A DNA stretch of 64,000 bases from Alitta virens (Eukaryota > Annelida > Polychaeta > Phyllodocida > Nereididae). How positions within the stretch are numbered: position 1 is the first letter of the stretch; every line of letters begins with the position of its first letter. The position numbers were made by a program, and so were the translations under genes. The notes beneath the pieces are model-generated. The model was not told the origin of the DNA. It did no database searches and worked only from the letters and a program-made list of their open reading frames with translations. Location: positions 28,469,250-28,533,249 of the forward strand of contig OW028579.1 in the NCBI GenBank assembly GCA_932294295.1. Direction: 5' to 3'. This document shows positions 10,801 to 23,220 of the stretch, piece by piece.

Positions 10801-13800
10801 TGTGTCCAATATCAAATCTCAAAACAAAAAAAGGTTTAGCATTGAGTCATGTTTCTTAATTCGTTGCCAGCACCAACAAATATCTGGTTTTCCATGTTGA
10901 GGAATGCTTGCTCGAACAATCACTCTGTGAATCGTTTTGACAATTTTTTTCTTTGCAGGTGTTGGTGTGATAAACAAACTAGTGCTAGAGTTTGATAGCA
11001 TCTTTTGGGGAGCAAGTCCTGTGCATTTTGTGGGGTATTTGCCAGGTATGAAATTGAAATGCATTATAATGTTCTTTTCAATAACTATGAGACATTTATA
11101 CAAACTTTGTAAGATTAAGACAATGCTGAATGATATTTCTACCACTCACATTTAACAAGCATTTTTATAGCATATCACGTGTAGGCGACAAGTGAAAACC
11201 AGTGTTTTCTTTGAACCTATACTTGAAAGATACTGTAGCTATTAATACACCCAACTTAACAGAATAGATGGCATGCCAATTGTGTGCTGACATTGCCATC
11301 ATTTGCCCAAAGGCAAGCCAATATTTCCAACATTGAGTCAATATTAAGCTGATACAACACACATTGGGTCAATGCTAAGCTGATATAACAGACATTGGGT
11401 CAATGTTAGGCTTATATAACACACATTAGGTCAATGTTAGGCTGTTATAACAGACATTGGGTCAATGTTAGGCTGTTATAATAGACATTGGGTCAATGTT
11501 AGGCTGTTATAACAGACATTGGGTCAATGTTAGGCTGATATAACAGACATTGGGTCAATGTTAGGCTGTTATAATAGACATTGGGTCAATGTTAGGCTGT
11601 TATAACCGACATTGGGTCAATGTTAGGTTGTTATAATAGACATTGGGTCAATGTTAGGCTGTTATAACAGACATTGGGTCAATGTTAGGCTGTTATAATA
11701 GACATTGGGTCAATGTTAGGCTGTTATAACAGACATTGGGTCAATGTTAGGCTGATATAACAGACATTGGGTCAATGTTAGGCTGTTATAACAGACATTG
11801 GGTCAATGTTAGGCTGTTATAACAGACATTGGGTCAATGTTAGGCTGATATAACAGACATTGGGTTAATGTTAGGCTGATATAACAGACACTGGGCCAAC
11901 ATTGAACCAATGTTTCTTATAGTAGGCCAACACTGCACAGATATGAAATGTTTTCTGGCAATGTAAATAAAGATAACTCTTTCTGTGTTTCCTTGCAGGC
12001 GAAAATGATGACACGTCGTCTCTAATTTATTGGTTAAACTATCATCACATCACCAAGAAACCTGTTCTTGTCGGGTTCTTAACTGGCAACGATTCAGTTA
12101 ATAGCGAGTCGATGACAGCGGAACAAGTCAGGGATAAAGGTGCTGAAGAACTGTTGATTATTTGTACACAATTTTGCCTTTGGTATTAATTCAGCAAAAG
12201 ACAACATCATTGCTGTCAACACTATTTCATACCAGGTCAATTTTAATGAAGAAGCAATAAAAATTAACAGATGAACGTTTAATGCGTCATGGGAATGACA
12301 TTACTGTGATTAAAATGTGAACCAGAAATGTTCACGGCGTTTTGGCCGTTCTAGACAAAATTTAAATTGTCTTACTGAATTGGGTGGAATTGGGAACAGC
12401 TGAGCATCTCATTTGGAAAAACAAATCATTTCAAAGGTTATACCTATAAAACAAAAAAGTAACAAATTGTCTGATGCATTACATAGTATTGGAAAAAGCT
12501 GAAAAAAGTTAATGTAGATATAGGTTGCCCAAATACAATTACTAGAATCAAAACTGAGAGGTGTTAAACGACATTTTAAAGCATGCTAACCTCCATCTCC
12601 TCTCAGTTCAGAGACTAGAGGTTGATATTATTATATTAAAAACCGACATTTTTAATTTGACATTGACAAAGCGAGCACCATTTACCAAAACTGGAAGAGG
12701 GATCTCATCTGTAATATCTTCACATGATTTTGAGTAATTCCAAACAATGTTTTGTGTTTTTTTTTAAAGTACTGCTGAGATGATTACTTAACAAACTGTA
12801 ACTATAGCTTTGCTATAGCCGTAAATGTGTTTGGGATTAGAAACTTTAGTTATACCTCGAAGTACCTTCATTAACTAGATGAAATGAAATTTTCAGGACT
12901 GACGGTCTTGCGAAAAATGTTTGGTGACTCAACAGTAGATGCAAGAACAGTTGTCTCTTATTACAACACAAGATGGGGGACAGACCAGTACTCTCTCGGT
13001 TCTCATGTCTTCAGAACACCAGGTATCTATGAAATTCTGTAGCTGGGCAACTGGTGAACTTGCTACCATTCTCCATCGAATGTTTTATACCAAGTATGTA
13101 CTAGCAACTTGAATAGAAAGTCATGTAAAGATCATGGAATTTCATTTCAAAATTTTGTGGAAAGTTTGATCGAATGCAAAATTACTATATATATATATAT
13201 AGATTTTATTGACATGTAAAATATCATAAGTGATACATATGTCATTCAGTTAAAAGATAACATGAAAGAGACATTAATGTAAATACAGAAAGCAATAAAA
13301 TTTCAATAATCAAGGTTCCAGCCACCAAGTTAACTATTAATACATGTTTAAAATCCACATACACAATAAAAAATATACAAGCCGCTAATAAAAACATTTC
13401 ACTCTTAAAGTCCAAAACATGACAAGCACATCATAACTAATAAACTAATAAACTAAATTAATAACTGTGTGGATACTGGAGATGGTTTTCTCTACACATC
13501 GGCTTGAAGGAGAAACTTTCCTAAACTATTTAATTACTGCACAGTCACTATTTATAGTCTGACCTCATGGAACCCATAAGATGTGGAAAATTTCGAAGTC
13601 CAACTTTAATTACATTATGACTTAAGAAAACAAGGCTTTAAACGAGGCTGATTATAGTAGGATAAAATTGGGTTAGAAGGGAAGGCATACTGAGTCATTC
13701 CAGGCCATGCCAATTGATTTGCTAAAACATTTGTCCCAATAGATTAAGATGTTTTCATTTGGCCTGTTTCAGAAATGGGACCTGGTGATTTTCAAGAACT

Positions 13801-15326
13801 GGCCGAATCAGATGGCAACTTGCATTTCATTGGAGATTACACAGCTTTGGAGATCAAGGGACTAGGAACGATCACAGGGGCTTATTTCTCTGCAAAAAGG
13901 GCCCAGAAAAATATCTTATATATTGTAAGTACTGTGATTGTTTTCTCAGATGTTTTCACACGGGTACAGTTTCATTAGGAAGTCATTTTGAATGTATTGC
14001 ATCATGGATGACACCATCATGTAATTCCAATAGCAAAGGATAGAGAAGTACAGCAAATCTGTTCAAGCATTCTCATTCCAATGCTGTGATGATCATGGAT
14101 GAGAATACAAACCTCTATTTATTTTTATGTTTATGTCACAGCTGATTCTGTTACTGACTTAGGTTTTAATAAAACAACTTTGGGAGTATGGCAAACAAGG
14201 GGAGACCAATATACCTTTTGGAGGTGTGACAAACATGGAGAGATCTTTCCGATGTGTATGATTTTGTTTTTTTAAGTCTTGATGTGTTGTCATGCTGTTT
14301 TATGAAGATCAGGCCAAATAATTGCTGTTTTCAGGGGGAATCCTTATAATGTTGGCCAGGTTTGCCATGGCCAGTTAATGGGGAGAAAAAGTAACAGAGC
14401 CATCATCAAAAAATAATTATCTGCACAGATTACCCAGATCACACACACTTGCGCTATGTTAAGTGAGCTAATGGAGTCACGAACAGAGAACAACCGGCGA
14501 CAATTGAGTGACATCATACTGCCGATATATATGAAGTCATTGACATGTAGAGCTCAGGTCTTCAGACTGTTCAGTGTTTGTTGACGTTGTACAATGGTGC
14601 AGATAAATATCTAATATTTTTGCTTCAATCGACCTGTAGGATACTGGAATCCTGTCAAATTGATGAAACTTTGGACTTGACAGAGCTATTTCAAATGAAT
14701 TATATTATCCACTAGGGGCATTGAAGATTGCACCTACTACTTCCAGAATTCCCGGCCTGCTGGAAATCCGGGGGGGGGGGGGAGGTAGGCCCAACGTTTA
14801 CAATGTAAAGTATAGGGAGTGGTGCTTCTTGGTAATCTTCTTTGTTATCTGCTATGGTGTCAGTGACCTCTTGTGGTAATTTTTCTCCCCATTGTTACTC
14901 ACAAGTAGGCCCAACGTTTACAATGTAAAGTATAGGGAGTGGTGCTTCTTGGTAATCTTCTTTGTTATCTGTTATCAGTGACCTCTTGTGGTACTTTTTC
15001 TCCCCATTGTTACTCACATGGTCAACTGTGGTAGTTAGCTTGGACCAAAGTGGCAATACAATTTCCCTGGCAGTAATGTATGATCATATTCATTTCAGGA
15101 CAATTTCGTCACCCCCAGCAGTCTGGGACCTTCCACCCCAACTACTGCCACAAAATTCACGACTCCTACCACAGTCATGACTCCTACCACAGCCATGAAT
15201 AGTGGATCAACAGATGGTGGCAATAGGAGTAAAGATAAAGCAACTTCTGGTGGAAATTTAATCAATTATGTGACACTTTTGTTTCCATTTTTACTGTTTA
15301 CATGTTACACCTTTGCATCATTTTAG
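7873..15326 (+). CDS. Flavin-containing amine oxidase (L-amino-acid/polyamine oxidase type), secreted and probably GPI-anchored
   Basis: Predicted FAD-dependent oxidation of an amine or amino acid, with release of H2O2. Coding exons: 7873-8080, 8490-8665, 9769-10013, 10410-10633, 10959-11045, 11999-12139, 12897-13022, 13773-13924, 15099-15326. All have GT/AG borders and the phases close to 528 codons. Residues 1-22 are a signal peptide. The Rossmann motif VVGGGLAGITAARDL, then LEARSRPGGR, binds FAD. AVPAAVLKAKRIQF is the mid-domain signature. IGDYTALEIKGLGTITGAYFSAKRA is the C-terminal FAD motif (D in place of the usual E). After it comes a Ser/Thr/Pro-rich stalk, then SGGN and a hydrophobic tail (YVTLLFPFLLFTCYTFASF) ending the protein, which is the layout of a GPI signal. 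The acceptor at 7864 implies an upstream noncoding exon, not located. The segment before SMIMGKSG lacks the usual Gly-Gly motif, so a short exon between 10014 and 10409 may be missed. Substrate cannot be read from sequence. Confidence 0.92.
8655..8835 (+). repeat. Intragenic duplicated segment, copy 1 (spans exon 2 donor)
   Basis: The text CTATGGTGGTAAAGTCTATT, AGCTTCAGGGGAC, GGGATTCCTGTTTCACATG, TTTCCACATCTATGAAATC recurs in rearranged order at 9450-9685. The start of this copy includes the last codons and the splice donor of the amine oxidase exon ending at 8665. Confidence 0.85.
9450..9685 (+). repeat. Intragenic duplicated segment, copy 2
   Basis: Second copy within the intron before the exon starting at 9769. 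It carries an intact-looking duplicate donor context (CTATGGTGGTAAAATC, about 9558) and ends with diverged copies of the AGGGGACGTCATGTGAATCC motif. Confidence 0.85.
10631..10747 (+). repeat. 58-bp tandem duplication containing a splice donor
   Basis: Two nearly identical 58-bp units begin TTGGTAAGGACAATTTAATA at 10631 and 10689. The first holds the functional donor of the amine oxidase exon (G|GTAAGG at 10634); the second repeats it in the intron. Confidence 0.95.
11335..11892 (+). repeat. 31-bp minisatellite in an amine oxidase intron
   Basis: About 18 head-to-tail units of 31 bp, core GGGTCAATGTTAGGCTG followed by (T/A)TATAACAGACATT. Spacing is exact at 31 bp through most of the array (for example GGG at 11521 and 11552). 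Units at both edges are degenerate. It lies between exons ending at 11045 and starting at 11999. Confidence 0.97.
14420..14560 (+). repeat. Dispersed repeat (homologous, inverted, to 42800-42990)
   Basis: GATTACCCAGATCACACACA, AACAGAGAACAA and TTGAGTGACATCAT occur in the same order on the reverse strand of 42800-42990. The unit is an interspersed element of unknown class within the last amine oxidase intron. Confidence 0.8.
14785..15018 (+). repeat. 118-bp tandem duplication in the last amine oxidase intron
   Basis: Units start GTAGGCCCAACGTTTACAAT at 14785 and 14903 and end TCTCCCCATTGTTACTCACA. The second unit has a 5-6 bp deletion. A G-run (about 14770-14782) abuts the first unit. Confidence 0.93.
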
Positions 15327-15834
15327 TCATAAAGACAGAATTTTTTATGTTTAACTTATGTATGTTAAAATTATTTTGGGTGGACATATTATGTAGGGAC
15401 CATCCAAAAATTCTCATTAAACTATGCAAAAAAGTAAGTTTATATTATTATTATTTTTTCATGAGTGATTTATTAATACTTCAGCTCTCCGAGGACTCTG
15501 ATCCATAGTATCGGAGGGAATGAATAATACAGTATATACTCGTATACCTTATGGTAATATGATGTCAACAACTTCTAATATAGCATTCAATAGGAATACT
15601 TGGTTCAAAAATGCATCTTTGAACCGAATCTCTTTTAGAAAAATTGTGTCTTGCACTACATCTTTGTCAGGAGCAGTTGACAGCCATGTTTTTGTATGTC
15701 GCTGCTCCTTTCAAAATCATTATTAATCATATGTTATAATTACATATAATTAAATCTTCATGCACATTAGTACAAAAGGCCACCCTCAAGCACTTCCATT
15801 AACCGTAATTAGATCAGCAGGTATTCGTGTTTCT

Positions 15835-17560
15835 TTTTCTTTTGTTTGCATACAATAAAAAACATAGGCTGCGCTGCAGCAAAACCCTCAGCGAATCCTA
15901 TATAGAACACAGGCAACATTAAAATTGTTGGGCATCCATCCGACAGGCAGGAGGGTGGGCGGAACACTTTCGGTTTTAGAGCAGAACTCCCAATACTAAT
16001 GCATTACCCTAACAAAATTTCATACAGTAATACTCTATATGACCTAGCGGTACCTTTTGACAGTTACAGTAATACTCTATATGGCCAAGTGGTACCTTTT
16101 GATAGTCACATTGACATATGTCGGCTATGTTTTACAAAATTTGAATTTCTGTATCAGCAATCCATCCTGTTCGGGTTAAAGAGAATGAGCATCAAAAGTA
16201 CTGTATATCCAATCTTCCTAAAAGCAAGGCTACCATCTTTGCATAGCTAAGCTAGGCAGCCTTGCTAGATATCACGGCAAAGCGGTGGTTTTTGTCGTTG
16301 TGGTAAATAGGCACGTGAATAAGTAGGTCAGCCAATGCAAGCGACACAACAGCTTTTCAAAAGACTCAACGGTCACTGCAGGCCACTTTGCTGTGCTAAA
16401 TATAGATAAATTTTGTAAGCACTGGTACTGACTTGGCACTCCACAGACCAATTCGACTGATCTGTATAAACCAAGTAATTAAGCCATTTCAAGCAAGGCT
16501 GCATAACGTTGCTATGTGAAGACAGCAGGCTTTTTATGCACAGTAACGAGTATTCAGTTCCTTGGAATTATCAATACAATAGCATATCCCTTAATTAATC
16601 TACACTAACGATTATCATTTTTCGGTCCAAATACTCATACATGAGCTATGACAATGCTTTCGAAGGTATATATGAAATTCAGCACTTATGTTATAACAAA
16701 TACATAACAGTGTTAAAGATGATATCTTACATGTGTTGGGTATAATTCCATACAAAACAAACATGTAAGATTAGTATTTAATTGGTATTTAAATCAATAT
16801 TTTAAAAAAATTTGAATAAATCTAAATGGTTTATTTTGCATGGGATTATACTTACATTATCAGTTCAAGTTCCCTGCAACTAGTTACTGGATTGTTTGGT
16901 TGTTAATTTGCACCAAATCTATGGTATTTGAATTAGTTATAGATTATTATGCAACTAATTATTAAGAAATTGGTAATAATATACAAAAACTTTCAACTGG
17001 GTTGCTGAGAGTTAAATTAAAATTAAGAGACTGGATGAGAGAGATCAGTCTTGCAAAGAAACAGTTTATGGCTGTCATAGCAAAGTATGGCATATAACTA
17101 TGGAATGTTGGATACAAAACAATTTTTAGCATTTTTATCCAGATTCTCTATTATTATGACAAAAAGGATGAAACAAATTTCAAAATATAGCTTAAAAATA
17201 GGAAGTACTAAAATTAGGATATGCTATGCAAAATTTCACTTATGTAGGGATCATACTGTCAATGATATGGGGATTTGAAAGAGTAGAAAAATCTTCATAT
17301 TTTCCCCTTCTTACAAAACCCCAAAAATGTATCTCTACACTATTTTAGATACATTATGACAAGTTTGTATGCATTTATGCACAGCAATGAATAGAAAGAT
17401 TTTTTTCTTTTCTAAATCGTAAAAAACAGCCGAGATAGGTCAATGTGACCATCAAAAGGCAGAACTAGGATATATCGAGTAATACCATATGATATTTTGT
17501 TGGGTTAGTGCATTAGTGCCAGAGTTCTGCTCCAGAAACACAGTTTAACACAGTTTTTAG
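15835..17560. mobile_element. DNA element with long imperfect inverted ends
   Basis: The left segment (about 15965-16130) contains AGAGCAGAACTC, CTAATGCATTACCC, CAACAAAATTTCAT and CTTTTGATAGTCACATTGAC. The reverse complement of 17435-17545 contains the same blocks in the same order. A duplicated 56-bp piece (CAGTAATACTCTATATG) sits in the left arm. Further left, TAAAAAACATAGG...CCTCAGCGAA is shared with the element at 52140-53045. No transposase ORF was found, so it is nonautonomous. Exact termini not resolved. Confidence 0.65.
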
Positions 17561-19019
17561 CAATCTTTCAGATTTTATTCAGATTGAAAGCGGAAATTGT
17601 CCATGTGGTCAGTATGATATATATAAATAGTGTCTTTGATATTAAGGTATGAAAAAAGTAAAATTTTCTGCATGATTCTGAACAAATTTGACCCTGTTTC
17701 CATGCCTATCGTTTGTGACCTAATTTTCAAGGAACTGTTAAAGCAGATATTGACCTAATTTCACTTAATAAGTTATTAGTAGGTTATTCCGCATGATTTT
17801 GAACAAATTTGACCCAGTTTTCATGTCGACTGTTTGATAAAAACTCATCGCCTGTGGACCCCTTTTCATTGCTGGAACATCCTCGATTAATAGGCTGTTT
17901 CATCCTTTATCTCATTGCCATGGTCCCTTGACTGAAAACATGTCTTTTTTCTCAAAGCATATTTTTTGGGCAAAGTGGTGTTATGATATTACCACTTAAT
18001 ATTACCCTACTGACATATAATTTCTGTTTTATTGTTGCATTTTATTATACCTGCTGCTTCCAGTGATGCTTTTGGCAAATAGACTAATATCACCATTTCA
18101 TTTAGAATATCAAATATCACGGTCAATTATAGATATATCTATTGCCTTGCAAATACTACAGAATACGAAAACGAGGCACACACGAACGTCTTTTTGATTA
18201 AACAGCAACTTTAATTTTCGTTTTTTCAAAATTTTCAGAAGTTTATATAATGTTAAACCTGTAGTGGTAATTCGATTATGACTTGAATGGAAACATCTCT
18301 GATCCTATTTACATAAAATTATTCTGAAATCGCGAATCGACGACGCTCGTCATAACGTAAGTAATTTTCCAGACAAATTATCTCACAGAGCAACAATATC
18401 ACGTAAGGCTTGTTGACAAATTAAAGTAAATGTTCTAGGCATGGTAAGCATGATTGTTATTAGACAAATAAACTAATATACCCTGCCAGGTCAGCTTATT
18501 TGGCCATAAGTGCTATTGGTTGTAACAATGCCATTTGGTAAAAGGATCAACAACACAAAGAGATATATATTTATAAATTACTCCTTACTGTTGTGGTATC
18601 AAGTTTAGGGTGGGACTGGGTGGCCTAACACTGATATACTTTTAAGGTCAACATTGTTCTGAATCTAATGTTGGCTGTTGACGGTCATTGGTGTCGAGTC
18701 GATGCATGCTCATATTATCTGGGCATAAGCACAAGCTTTTGTTTAATAAGGTAACAATTAAGTTCTTTAAAAAAAAAAAAAATCAGACAACATTTGTCTT
18801 ACTGTCTATCTAAAATTTTGCTTAAAATCAACCTAATAGACTTGAAAGCCAAACTCCAGAGGACGTCATTTGTGAGTCTTAGGAATCTAATTTTTTCTTT
18901 TCATTCTGACATCAGTCTTTTCTGGCATATCACAGTCTAAATAGTTACCTATAGATACTTTAAAATAATAGCATACATACAGTTTTATCTGGATTATATT
19001 TGACATTATACGGAACTCC
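17561..19019. other. Intergenic, SINE fragment only
   Basis: No coding signal. 17892-17929 is a fragment of the SINE body seen at 6755 and 30625 (GGCTGTTTCATCCTTTATC). A TTTGACC-containing segment is repeated near 17660-17700 and 17790-17830. Confidence 0.5.
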
Positions 19020-20610
19020 TCACATATCTTAATCATCTTAGACAGAAAGTGTCTTGTCATCTGCATAGCCTATAGCACCATAAAACTGGTTGCCAACCAA
19101 CCTCTCTCTAACCTTGATAATAATTCGTCTATATATATATATATATATATACAAAACAGTACTGGGGATATAACCCCACCTTGTCTAATACCATTGGTTG
19201 TACCAAATTCATCAGATACATACCCTCTCCAATGCGTTCTCATACATTGTCGAACACATAGTCTAACATCGCTCTTACAATAACAGGGGGTACCCCTCTG
19301 TCTATTAATAAACAAAATAGCTTATCATATTACACTCTGTCAAAAGCCTTTGTTGCATCTACGTAACAAGTATACACATCTAATCCATTATTCAAATAAT
19401 ATCTAACAACTTCTTTTAAAACTAATGTACACATCACAGTACTGTGTTTGCGTTTAAAGGCAAATTGCATTTGTACTAAGCTTGTCTTTGTACCTTGATA
19501 AAATAATAATATCTATAACTTTAGAGATGGAGTTACACAAAGTAATACCTCTGTAGTTACTACTATCACAGACATCTTTTTTGTTATCTTTAGGAATTGA
19601 CTCTATAATACCAAGGAGTACATCCCTCGGTTGATACCCATGAGTTAAAACTGATGTTAACAACAATGCAATATTGCTAATAAATCGATCACATGATAAT
19701 AATAGATGATTGGACATAAATCCTTCATGACCATCACTCTTATTAGATTTTAAAGCTTTAATAGCTTCTGCTAGCTCAAAGTACAACTTTATCCGCATCA
19801 TTAGATGAAATACACTCTTCTAAATATTTGTAATTATAGGAAATATTGTTTGCATCAGCTGGCACACTGTTTAACAACTGATCATACTTCTTTGCAAAAT
19901 GCTGTGCAATAGCTTTACCTTCAACAATACCATCAATTGCAACAGGCACCTTGGCTTTAGGTTCAAGCCTATTAACCTCTTTAAAGAAATCTCGCATATT
20001 ATCATTTGCAATAGCAGTAGCCATTCTTTCTTTCCTTATCACATCCTGTTTCCTAATTTTTCTTCTATTCGCATACATGTATTGCTTTTTAGTGAATTTC
20101 ATAACATCATACAGAACACCATTTCTAGGACACCCGGCATCCATCCACATTTTATGCCAAAATATATAGTCATCTCGATATGGCTTAACCTCACTGGTCC
20201 AACCTGATCTAAATGACTTACTTGCATTAAATTCTTGGAAATACATCATCTGCCCTCAAACAGCACTGAATAAGATTGTGACACCAGGCGTCAATTTGCT
20301 CTCTATGATCATCTCTAGTACACATCACATTATTGCAATACATGACATTATACACTGACACATTAACAATAACACAGGCATATGATATGACGGGTTGAGT
20401 GGCTCATGACACACTGAGGCACTTTCAGTTTGCATATGCAAATGTTTACTCACAGTAAAATGATCTATACAAGTGAAACAAGTCTTAGCTGGATCATTAT
20501 AAGTATAATCAATGTTACACCCAGGTAAATTATGAGCATACATGCAGTCTATATGACCACACCACTGCTTTGGCCAATAAGATTCAGATTCAGATTCATT
20601 CATTTTATTT
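19020..20610 (-). mobile_element. LINE with endonuclease end and reverse transcriptase, inactivated
   Basis: Minus-strand order is that of LINE ORF2. 20603-20325 gives an endonuclease C-terminus (CIDHFTVSKHL, NPSYHMPVLLL). 20249-19776 is the linker. 19801-19454 has RT text ALKSNKSDGHEGF, SIPKDNKKDVCDSSNYRGIT. Next come DATKAFDRV (motif A, around 19345), GIRQGGVISPVLF (motif B) and YADD (19056-19067, the catalytic aspartates). At least two stops and a frameshift break the frame, and an (AT)n run at 19129-19150 interrupts the code just after motif B. Same family as the copy at 32-1334 by organisation. Confidence 0.88.
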
Positions 20611-20970
20611 CACATTCATATATATAATAAAACATATATTATAAATTAAATTTTCAAAACATTTTGTACATAACGTGAGGAGACCCCACTAAGAAGGTAT
20701 CCCTTCGCTATCGTGGGGCCACCTACAGGGATTAAAGATTCATAAAATATTTTCTAGACTATTTCAAATTAACAAAACAAAAATATAAACAGTGCTCTTC
20801 ATCAATGATGACATATACGAAAAGTATGTTATGAATATAATGACACTAACGAGGTTTTGACCTTGAACAAATATAACAATTAGGAATATCACAACGTTCA
20901 TTATATGTTGCATAAAACCGTCTCGACTATGTGTAAGTAGTTTTTCCGTATAGTTGACAGACATGTTATT
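20580..20970 (-). mobile_element. Retroelement 3' tail with terminal microsatellite
   Basis: On the minus strand the segment ends in an AATGAATCTGAATCTGAATC tail, the sort of short microsatellite end common in L2/CR1-type elements. It contains a hairpin (GGCCCCACGATAGC and its GGTATCCCTTCG side, about 20682-20722). It abuts the endonuclease part of the 19-20.6 kb LINE, so it probably inserted there. Confidence 0.5.
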
Positions 20971-23220
20971 TAAATTATTTATAATTCATGATTAACTAAT
21001 GGCAATCTAAATCTATGTACTTGTCTTGTTTCATAATTAAATATTTCGGGAGAATGTGATTTATATGTATTTAAGGCTTATAATTTTCAGTCATCTAATC
21101 TAAACTATGATATAAACCTGAACATTATAAGCACTATAAAGCAGTACAGCTAGAGCTAGAAATATTTGTTCTGGATTAATTCATAATATTGCATGGATTG
21201 TTTATGATTGAGATAAACCTTAGATTATTCAAACACCTTAACGTCCTTAGAATCCAGCAATCCAATACCCTGTGAGAACTGGTTTCTTCATTCTGAAACC
21301 CATAACTTGAAATAGTTTGACAGTGGGCCTTGGCATTTAAGCCATTCTTAAAAAATATTCCTGTTGTGGGTTACACGACCGTATAGAACATATCAGTGTG
21401 TATGACAAACTTTTTCCCCCCTTTTTTTATATGTATGATTCTTTATTTTTATCATTGACAAATACAAGTTATTTACAACAATAATGATGACTTGTGGTCT
21501 CAGAACTTAATTCAAAGTTATTTTGAGACCACTAGTTATATGAAAAATGTTGAGGAATGAGATGCATGAGATGAAAGTTCCCTTGATTTTTGGGTCTATT
21601 CTTGCGGTAGTGCGGGTTAGTTGAATATTGGTAAAATATTCTTCTGAGGCAAAAAAAAAAAAATCCTAAATTAAAGTTTATCTCTACATATCAAGAAGGA
21701 CATTGGTTAATTTTATGGGCATATATATAATGAGTCAAATGTCATTTACTTGCTGGTCAAAGATGAGGTATAACCTATTGCACGGAAGCCTGCTTAACTT
21801 CTTATGATACATGTATTTTATGAAGTTGCCAAATAAGCCCAGTACTAGCTCCGATGCTTGTCTTCTTTATAGGAAATGTCCACTCACATTGATTGTTACA
21901 CAAGTCTACTTATTATATGTTATTTCTGATGAATCATCACTTCTGCACTGGCTTACTTGTCAATTCTCCATGGATTCAATCAGTGATAAACTATGCCATT
22001 ACTTCGTAGACCCCAAACATTGGTATTCAATTTAAAGCTCTTTACAAGAGAAATTCAAATAAATCATTATCAATGAAATATCAGGACATTACGCACAGAT
22101 CGCTGACCTTTAAAATTGCGGAAAATGCGAAATTTCTTCTTAAAAGATAACATTTAAACGAGGCTTGGAAGGGATCATAAATAAAGGTACACCTATGTGT
22201 AATGCATCTTTAGAAATGGTTTTTAAGCCTTAACAAAGTTAGGATGGTTTCCCATTGAAAATCTGACATTATTATCATCCCCCTCTGATTCAAGTGCACA
22301 AATTTGCTGATATATAATTACAGCATGTGTTTTCATAATATGGCTAAGTGGTTCTCGATGACAGGTGCGATGTTTTTCTCAAACCAACTAAGAAATTCTA
22401 TAGCTGTTTTTGTGTTCCTCCATTAGTAGAGTGTAGTATGTCTTGAACTAGTACGAAGACACATTGATGGGTACCATAAATAACTAAGTTCAATCTGTCA
22501 GATATTATGAGCTGGCCTGAAAAAAAAGCCCCTGCTTACATGATGGCCAGCATTTGAGCCATATTTTGATTTTTTTTCCCCCATCATTTGTATATACATA
22601 TGTACCAGCATAAGGATTCCTATGGGGAAAATATGTGAATTTAGGAGGCCTGTTTTCAGAGTGAAGTGCCTCATATTTTAAACCAATTCATTTATCAGAT
22701 GGCAAGTGTATTCAAAGTTAGATTTATGACTGATCTAGCATGGAACACTTCCCCATTTTTGTTAGAATTGCATTTACACGGTCTTAGGTATAAATCCCCA
22801 TATCTTTTAATATAATACCTACATTTCTGACAGGAAGTAGTTTATGATGTAGTTCATAGAAATGCATGGTCAATATACAGTTAGTTTCATAAAAGATGGT
22901 TGACTCTAGACAGCTGTATAGTTATCTATTCCTGGCTGTAGCTAGAACTAACTAAGCCAGCCGCTTCTGTCTAATCCTAGCTTTTAGTCGGCTTACACCT
23001 ACCACCACTGAAAAAATATAGAAGTTTATAAATATATGTAAGTAGAATCTATATATATATATGATATATCATAAATATATGTATTTGTTTGCATGTACTT
23101 CTTGATCCGACTTTGAGTAGCCAGTTCTATTTAGTGGCAGGTAGCATCGTATAGCAGAAGTTGTCCAGCTTTTAATAACTGTAGGCACTTCACTCTGAAA
23201 GGCCCCAGGTTCAATGGGCT
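20971..23220. other. Intergenic, nothing recognised
   Basis: AT-rich; several short ORFs without family resemblance or splice context. 21430-21550 (TTTTTATCATTGACAAATAC) resembles an antisense retroelement 3' end but is not diagnostic. Confidence 0.45.

Noticed and set aside
11335..11892. CRISPR-like regular repeat array
   Set aside because: Units are contiguous with no unique spacers, lie in an animal intron, and vary as a minisatellite does.
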